Source of the DNA: Chloroflexi bacterium 54-19
GTDB taxonomy: Bacteria; Chloroflexota; Chloroflexia; Chloroheliales; Chloroheliaceae
DNA: 64,000 nt
Direction of reading: 5' to 3'
Assembly (NCBI GenBank): GCA_001898225.1
Contig: MKTJ01000058.1
Span: forward strand, 252,132-316,131
A program made the position numbers and the translations under genes. How positions within the stretch are numbered: position 1 is the first letter of the stretch; every line of letters starts with the position of its first letter. This document shows, one piece after another, positions 60,025-64,000 of this stretch. The notes under the pieces are model-generated. The model made no database searches. It had not been told where the DNA came from and saw only the letters and a program-made list of their open reading frames with translations.

Positions 60025-61623
60025 GTGAAAAACACTGACCCCCAGGAAATTGAAAATAGTTCGCAGCCGTCCTCTGCCTCCGTTGCTGGTGGGGCCGTTT
60101 TAGCCGACCCTGCCGTTTCGAAATTTATTCCCGGCGCGTGGTTTAAGAAGAACTGGCCGGATTATCTGCTGGTGGCAATTTTGCTGGCGGCAGGGCTGGT
60201 GGTGGCCTGGCTGCCTGTTGGCTGGACCCGCGACCTGAAACGCCCGGCCCAGGCTCCCAACTATGCCTGGGCTAGTTTCTTATATACCCTGCTATTTGGC
60301 GGGGCGGCCTGGTGGCTCTGGCGCAGCCGCGATGCCGAGGAACGTTTTCGCCAGCGCTGGCTGGCCCTGGCGCTGCTGGTCTTTCTGCCGAACCTTTTCA
60401 ATATCTGGCTGCGTTATGCCTCGCCCCTGACCGCGACCGACCCCCGGCCTCTTTTTGGCCGTGATTCCGATGTGAACCTCTATTTGCATTACGGTATCTC
60501 CCTCACGCAGGGCCAATGGCCGCTCAATCCGTTAGGACAGTATATAGAGTACCCCCAGCTAAGTTTCCCTTTCTTCTGGCTGGGCGCGGTCCTGTCGGGT
60601 TCAAACCCTGAAACCTTTTACTGGGTCTTCCCGGTGCTGATGACCTTTTGCCAGTTCGGGGCGGCGGCGGCGCTTTACGGCCTGGGCCTCAAACTGGGCC
60701 GGGCGCGGGCGGCATTTCTCCTGGCGGCCTGGGTCGCAGGGTGCCCGGCCATGCTCATCTTTGGCTATACCCGTTTTGACGCGGCCCCGGCGGCAATCCT
60801 CCTGGCCGGGATTTACCTGGCGATCCCCGGCGACTTCAAAGGCGAAAAAGGTTTAGCTGCGGCCCGGCGGTTTTCGCTTTGGGCAGGTCTGTCCGGTTTT
60901 CTGCTGGCGGTAGGGGCGCTGGTCAAGTGGTTGCCCGCCGTGGTCTGGCCCTGGTTGGCTGCCGGGTACTGGCGCACCCGCAACTGGGTGGCTTTACGCA
61001 ATTTCGCGGTGGTTACGGTCGTAAGTGGGCTGGTTTTGACCCTGCCATTTTTTGCTATAAACTCGACGGCCTTGCTCTATCCTTACAAGTTCCAGGGCAG
61101 TCGCCGCCTGATTGGGGAAAGCGTCTGGTTTTTGGTCCAGCATACCTTTCTCGACCCGACCAAATCTATCCCGGACAAACCCTGGGGCGAACCCCCTAAA
61201 ATCGTCCTCGGCAACAACTGGCTGACCCTGATGCAGGTCGGCCTGACCGGGTTGGTCTTTGTGCTGGCGCTCTGGCGGCTGTGGCAGGTGCGGGAAGCGC
61301 GTCCGGCCATGACCCGGTGGGCGGCTGCCGGGCTAATTGGTCTGACCGTCTTTACCCTGGCGAACCGGATTTTCAGTCCACAATACCTGGTGCTGCTGTG
61401 TTGGGCCTGGGCGGCGGCGTTAATCCTGCGCCCGGTCGGCTGGAAGGGCTTGCTGGTGACGCTGGGATTGATGGCGCTGGCGGCAGGGGCGAACTTCGAG
61501 GTCTATCTCCTGGGGGCTTACCCTGATACCTGGGTCCGCGACTCGGCTATCCTGTTTGCTGCCGCCTTTATCCTGAGCGGTTGGTTGCTCTGGCGGGCGT
61601 TATCCAGGCCGCAAAAAGATTAG
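60025..61623 (+). CDS. Multi-span membrane glycosyltransferase-like protein (GT-C type)
   Basis: 532 residues with about twelve hydrophobic segments. The acidic first loop PLFGRDSDVNLYLHYG contains the Asp pair expected for a polyprenyl-phosphate-sugar-dependent GT-C enzyme, and FDAAPAAILLAG and NRIFSPQYLVLLC also recall mannosyltransferase-like families. It probably adds a sugar to a lipid or polymer on the outer face of the membrane; the substrate is unknown. The start is GTG with no strong Shine-Dalgarno sequence. An ECF-like promoter and a leader hairpin lie upstream. Confidence 0.75.
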   Translation: MKNTDPQEIENSSQPSSASVAGGAVLADPAVSKFIPGAWFKKNWPDYLLVAILLAAGLVVAWLPVGWTRDLKRPAQAPNYAWASFLYTLLFGGAAWWLWRSRDAEERFRQRWLALALLVFLPNLFNIWLRYASPLTATDPRPLFGRDSDVNLYLHYGISLTQGQWPLNPLGQYIEYPQLSFPFFWLGAVLSGSNPETFYWVFPVLMTFCQFGAAAALYGLGLKLGRARAAFLLAAWVAGCPAMLIFGYTRFDAAPAAILLAGIYLAIPGDFKGEKGLAAARRFSLWAGLSGFLLAVGALVKWLPAVVWPWLAAGYWRTRNWVALRNFAVVTVVSGLVLTLPFFAINSTALLYPYKFQGSRRLIGESVWFLVQHTFLDPTKSIPDKPWGEPPKIVLGNNWLTLMQVGLTGLVFVLALWRLWQVREARPAMTRWAAAGLIGLTVFTLANRIFSPQYLVLLCWAWAAALILRPVGWKGLLVTLGLMALAAGANFEVYLLGAYPDTWVRDSAILFAAAFILSGWLLWRALSRPQKD

Positions 61624-61699
61624 TTTTTATCTACACTTTCTCACGACATATCCCCAATTAAGATTAAAGAAGGTAATAAAATAAAAGAGAAGTAAAGTA

Positions 61700-62281
61700 A
61701 TGGGCGTATCAATTTATGTTGAAGGATTAGTGAATATTAGAATGGGTCTTAAGACCTCTATTTCCAGGGCCGGTTGGAATTTTGTGGCCGATATTTGTAA
61801 AATTATGGGCTGGGAAGAAATTCCCTGGCAGGAACCTAGCGAGGTTCGGGGCCTCGTTACCTCGCGCAGTTACGGCACCTACAATCTCCTTTTAAAAATA
61901 GCCCTGGCCGCCGACCCCAATAGCCCTCCTTACAGGCTAGATGGCGGAATAATTTGCGATTGTAAATCCACAGTCTTCCCGCAGTTACTAGACCGCGACA
62001 TTTACCGGAACATTTATGTACCCTTTGACCTACCGGATCCAGTTGTGCATGGGGATAGTGAGGGAAACACGAGTTTCACAATAGGTTCAGTGGTTCGCTA
62101 TAGCCAGGAATTGGACAAACTCGCGCCTTACCTTCAGCCGGATTTCATTAAACAGGCTTTTCAAGCTGATGAAATAGAAACGGCTAGAATTCTCGATTTA
62201 ATGGAAGACCTGGTTAAAATACTCAGGGTGGGTATAGAAGACAGCTTGCGGTTGAAATTGCCGTTACTTGTAAGCTGGTAA
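61700..62281 (+). CDS. Protein of unknown function, 193 residues
   Basis: A soluble protein beginning MGVSIYVEGLVNIRMGLKTS. It has no signal peptide or membrane segment. Two cysteines stand close together in GGIICDCKSTV, and the C-terminal third is helical (QADEIETARILDLMEDLVKI). I recognise no family. GAGAAG precedes the ATG. Its base composition is lower in GC than that of its neighbours, and repeat debris follows, so it may be a recent arrival. Confidence 0.6.
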   Translation: MGVSIYVEGLVNIRMGLKTSISRAGWNFVADICKIMGWEEIPWQEPSEVRGLVTSRSYGTYNLLLKIALAADPNSPPYRLDGGIICDCKSTVFPQLLDRDIYRNIYVPFDLPDPVVHGDSEGNTSFTIGSVVRYSQELDKLAPYLQPDFIKQAFQADEIETARILDLMEDLVKILRVGIEDSLRLKLPLLVSW

Positions 62282-62390
62282 AGTGTAAGCGAATTTCTCA
62301 AACCCTCCAATTTTCTCAAAACAAAACTACTTCCTAGTTGGTTAATAGATTAGTTTCGACTAACCGGACCCCTGGCGCTGGGTTTCCTTT

Positions 62391-62441
62391 CGAGGCGTAG
62401 CCCAATGGGCCGGGGATTCCTCACTGTCGTTCGGAATGACA
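62391..62441. repeat. Single end of the TGTCATTC element
   Basis: This segment aligns with the right end of the element at 51426-51653: CCTTTCG, CCAA, GG, CCGGGGATTC and the terminal GAATGACA are all shared. I find no matching left end nearby, so it is a solo fragment. Confidence 0.55.
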
Positions 62442-62538
62442 AGTCTTCTGGTTGTGCCCTACACCATTGGCGCTGCCCACAGGGAACTCTACGGGCTGGA
62501 TTCCACCAATGCGATTGCCACTTTGGTCAGAAGGACAA

Positions 62539-62579
62539 AGTGTAAGCCTGGTCTGATAAATAGGGACCGGGCTTACACT
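62539..62579 (+). other. 15-bp hairpin in a gene-free spacer
   Basis: AGTGTAAGCCTGGTC pairs with GACCGGGCTTACACT across 11 bases; the only imperfect pair is G-U in the plus-strand RNA. No T-tract follows. It lies in the 482-bp spacer 62282-62763, which otherwise contains only the solo repeat end and a promoter. AAAGTGTAAGC also occurs at 62280. Confidence 0.4.
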
Positions 62580-62684
62580 ATTGGTACAATTCGGAACCCC
62601 GTTAAACGTTGTTTCGCGCCCTTTAGGGTGAACGTTCAACGACGACTTTAAAGTTATCTTTACTATTATTGGGCTGCCCAATCT

Positions 62685-62713
62685 TTGACTAGCAGGTAGC
62701 CTTGTGTTAAGAT
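62685..62713 (+). promoter_or_regulatory. Promoter of the truncated membrane/methyltransferase gene
   Basis: TTGACT, 17 bases, TAAGAT, 51 bp before the ATG at 62764. Confidence 0.5.
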
Positions 62714-62763
62714 GCCGGGGTATTTAAATCCGGGCTCTATGCCGCTTCATTCTTGGAGAGATT

Positions 62764-64000
62764 ATGCTGAAAGACTCGCAGCCGGTCACGGCTGGCTCAT
62801 TTGTCAACCCCACATCCACCACCCAGCTAAACCAAACTTCCGATAGCACCGACCGCATCAGCACCGCCTCGCTTTTTGGTGTATTTTTTATTGCGATGGC
62901 GCTCATCATGCTGGAACTTATCCTGACCCGTATCTTCTCGGTCACGATTTACTATCATTTCGCCTTTATGGCCGTGTCGCTGGCCCTCCTGGGTACCGCC
63001 GTCAGCGGTGTCTGGGTCTACATCATGCCGAAGTGGTTCAGTAAAGCCCGGTATAGCGTCCAGGCCCCTATCGCGGCCATCCTTTTCGCGGTCACGACCT
63101 GCGCGGCCCTCATCCTGTATATCAGCATACCCTTCCTGCCGACGGCGGACTGGGGCGACTTGCTCAAAACAGCCCTGATTTACATGGCCCTTTCTATACC
63201 TTTCTTCTTTGGGGGTCTGTGCGTGTCGTTGCCGCTCAGCCACTATCCCAAACAGGCCAGCCGCATCTACTTTTTCGACCTGCTGGGAGCCAGCATCGGT
63301 TGTCTTTTGACCATTGTGGTCCTGACCTTTTTAGGCGGGCCGACCGCTGTCCTCTTTGTAGCTGCCCTTGGGGCTATCGGGGCCCTGGTAATGAGCCTGG
63401 CGGTGCCGCGTCGCAACCTGCGGTTACTTAGCACGGCAGTCAGCGTAATTATAGTAGCCCTCGTTGTGCTTAACCTCGCCACCAACGTTATCAAAATTAG
63501 CTACGCCAAGGGCGAATACGAGGGGACCAAGTATTACGAACACTGGAATACCTTCTCCCGCATCGTGGTAGTAGACCCGCCCGCGGGCACCCAGCCGGTC
63601 TGGGGTCTCAGCCCCGCCTATAACGGTACCTTCCCACCCTTCTACCTGATGAACATTGACGCCCAGGCCGGTACGCCCATCATTAAATGGGACGGCAACC
63701 CTAAATCGCTCGACTTCCTGAAATGGGATGTCAGTACGGTCGTCCACAGCCTCAAGACCAACGCCAACCAACTTATCATCGGGGCCGGGGGCGGCAAGGA
63801 CATCATGGCCGGGCTGCTCTTTAACCAGAAGAAAATTACCGGTGTCGAAATCAACCCCGATATTATCAACGCGGTTAAGAACCAGTACGGCGACTATACC
63901 GGCAATTTCTATAAAGACCCGCGTGTAAATATCGTGGTCGAGGAAGGCCGGACTTACCTGACCCAGACCTCCGAAAAGTACGATATTATCCAGGCGTCCC
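62764..64000 (+). CDS. Membrane protein fused to a spermidine-synthase-like domain (cut by window edge)
   Basis: The frame opens at ATG 62764 after GGAGAG and is still open at the last base, giving 412 residues. The N-terminus has six or seven helices (from SLFGVFFIAMALIMLELILT to about residue 240). A Rossmann methyltransferase-like domain follows: LIIGAGGGKDIMAGLLF, then the acidic strand GVEINPDIINAVKNQY and VNIVVEEGRTYLTQ. This is the layout of membrane-bound spermidine-synthase-like proteins. Activity is unproven; polyamine transfer or SAM-dependent methylation are both possible. Confidence 0.82.
   Translation, partial: MLKDSQPVTAGSFVNPTSTTQLNQTSDSTDRISTASLFGVFFIAMALIMLELILTRIFSVTIYYHFAFMAVSLALLGTAVSGVWVYIMPKWFSKARYSVQAPIAAILFAVTTCAALILYISIPFLPTADWGDLLKTALIYMALSIPFFFGGLCVSLPLSHYPKQASRIYFFDLLGASIGCLLTIVVLTFLGGPTAVLFVAALGAIGALVMSLAVPRRNLRLLSTAVSVIIVALVVLNLATNVIKISYAKGEYEGTKYYEHWNTFSRIVVVDPPAGTQPVWGLSPAYNGTFPPFYLMNIDAQAGTPIIKWDGNPKSLDFLKWDVSTVVHSLKTNANQLIIGAGGGKDIMAGLLFNQKKITGVEINPDIINAVKNQYGDYTGNFYKDPRVNIVVEEGRTYLTQTSEKYDIIQAS

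Noticed and set aside
62436..62651. 71-codon open frame after the solo repeat end
   Set aside because: It begins inside the repeat, has no ribosome binding site and spans the 15-bp hairpin.

Overview
The window reads as a chromosomal segment of a free-living bacterium, most likely a member of the Chloroflexota. Three things point there: a distinctive secreted repeat (core pattern FLxYWxxNGGLxxFGxPIxE ... QWFERARFEWHP), which I associate with that phylum; large P-loop/LuxR regulators; and frequent TTG starts behind strong Shine-Dalgarno sequences. The assignment is an inference from gene content. No rRNA, tRNA, CRISPR array, integrase or intact insertion sequence was seen, so this is ordinary chromosome rather than an island.

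Layout. 0-2.1 kb: the edge of an exported protein gene, a 43-residue membrane peptide and an ammonium transporter (amt), all leftward. 2.5-7.7 kb: a methyltransferase, then an ABC ATPase/ABC-2 permease pair and a LysM protein. 7.8-15.7 kb: a leftward cytochrome bd block (cydA, cydB, a 74-residue ORF, cydD, cydC), preceded by an exported protein of unknown function. Five GTGA-N6-TCAC operators lie in front of these two transcripts. 16.2-23.3 kb: a penicillin-recognising serine hydrolase with two repeats, a dual-specificity phosphatase, pyruvate phosphate dikinase (ppdK), and a divergent HxlR regulator/quinone-reductase pair. 23.3-29.6 kb: an ATPase-LuxR regulator, a zinc-ribbon protein and a patatin lipase with a membrane tail.

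29.6-32.6 kb: a sortase fused to two repeats, and upstream of it a secreted beta-propeller with two repeats and an internal LPNTG. 33.2-36.7 kb: ribonuclease Z followed by trehalose synthesis (otsB, otsA). 36.7-48.4 kb: DinB, a TolB-like propeller, a GT9 glycosyltransferase, a PaaG-like hydratase, a membrane protein, endonuclease III, EcsC, NUDIX, an ABC exporter, an SDR and a thiolase. 48.7-51.3 kb: a second ABC-2 export pair. 51.8-54.2 kb: a penicillin-binding protein that looks like a Tat lipoprotein. 54.5-58.0 kb: a complete MerR - aldo/keto reductase - SDR - SDR operon. 58.1-64 kb: a thioesterase, gpsA, a GT-C membrane protein, an unknown, and a truncated membrane/methyltransferase protein.

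How the genes work together. A strong theme is the cell envelope: four proteins (LysM protein, serine hydrolase, propeller, sortase) carry one shared repeat domain, seven copies in all. This suggests a common attachment or recognition module in which the sortase and the propeller form one transcription unit. A second theme is redox and oxygen physiology: cyd genes under a shared operator, an HxlR/Qor2 pair, and a MerR-controlled reductase operon. Small repeats (a 228-bp MITE-like element, its fragments, and 7-bp heptad arrays) occupy intergenic spacers.
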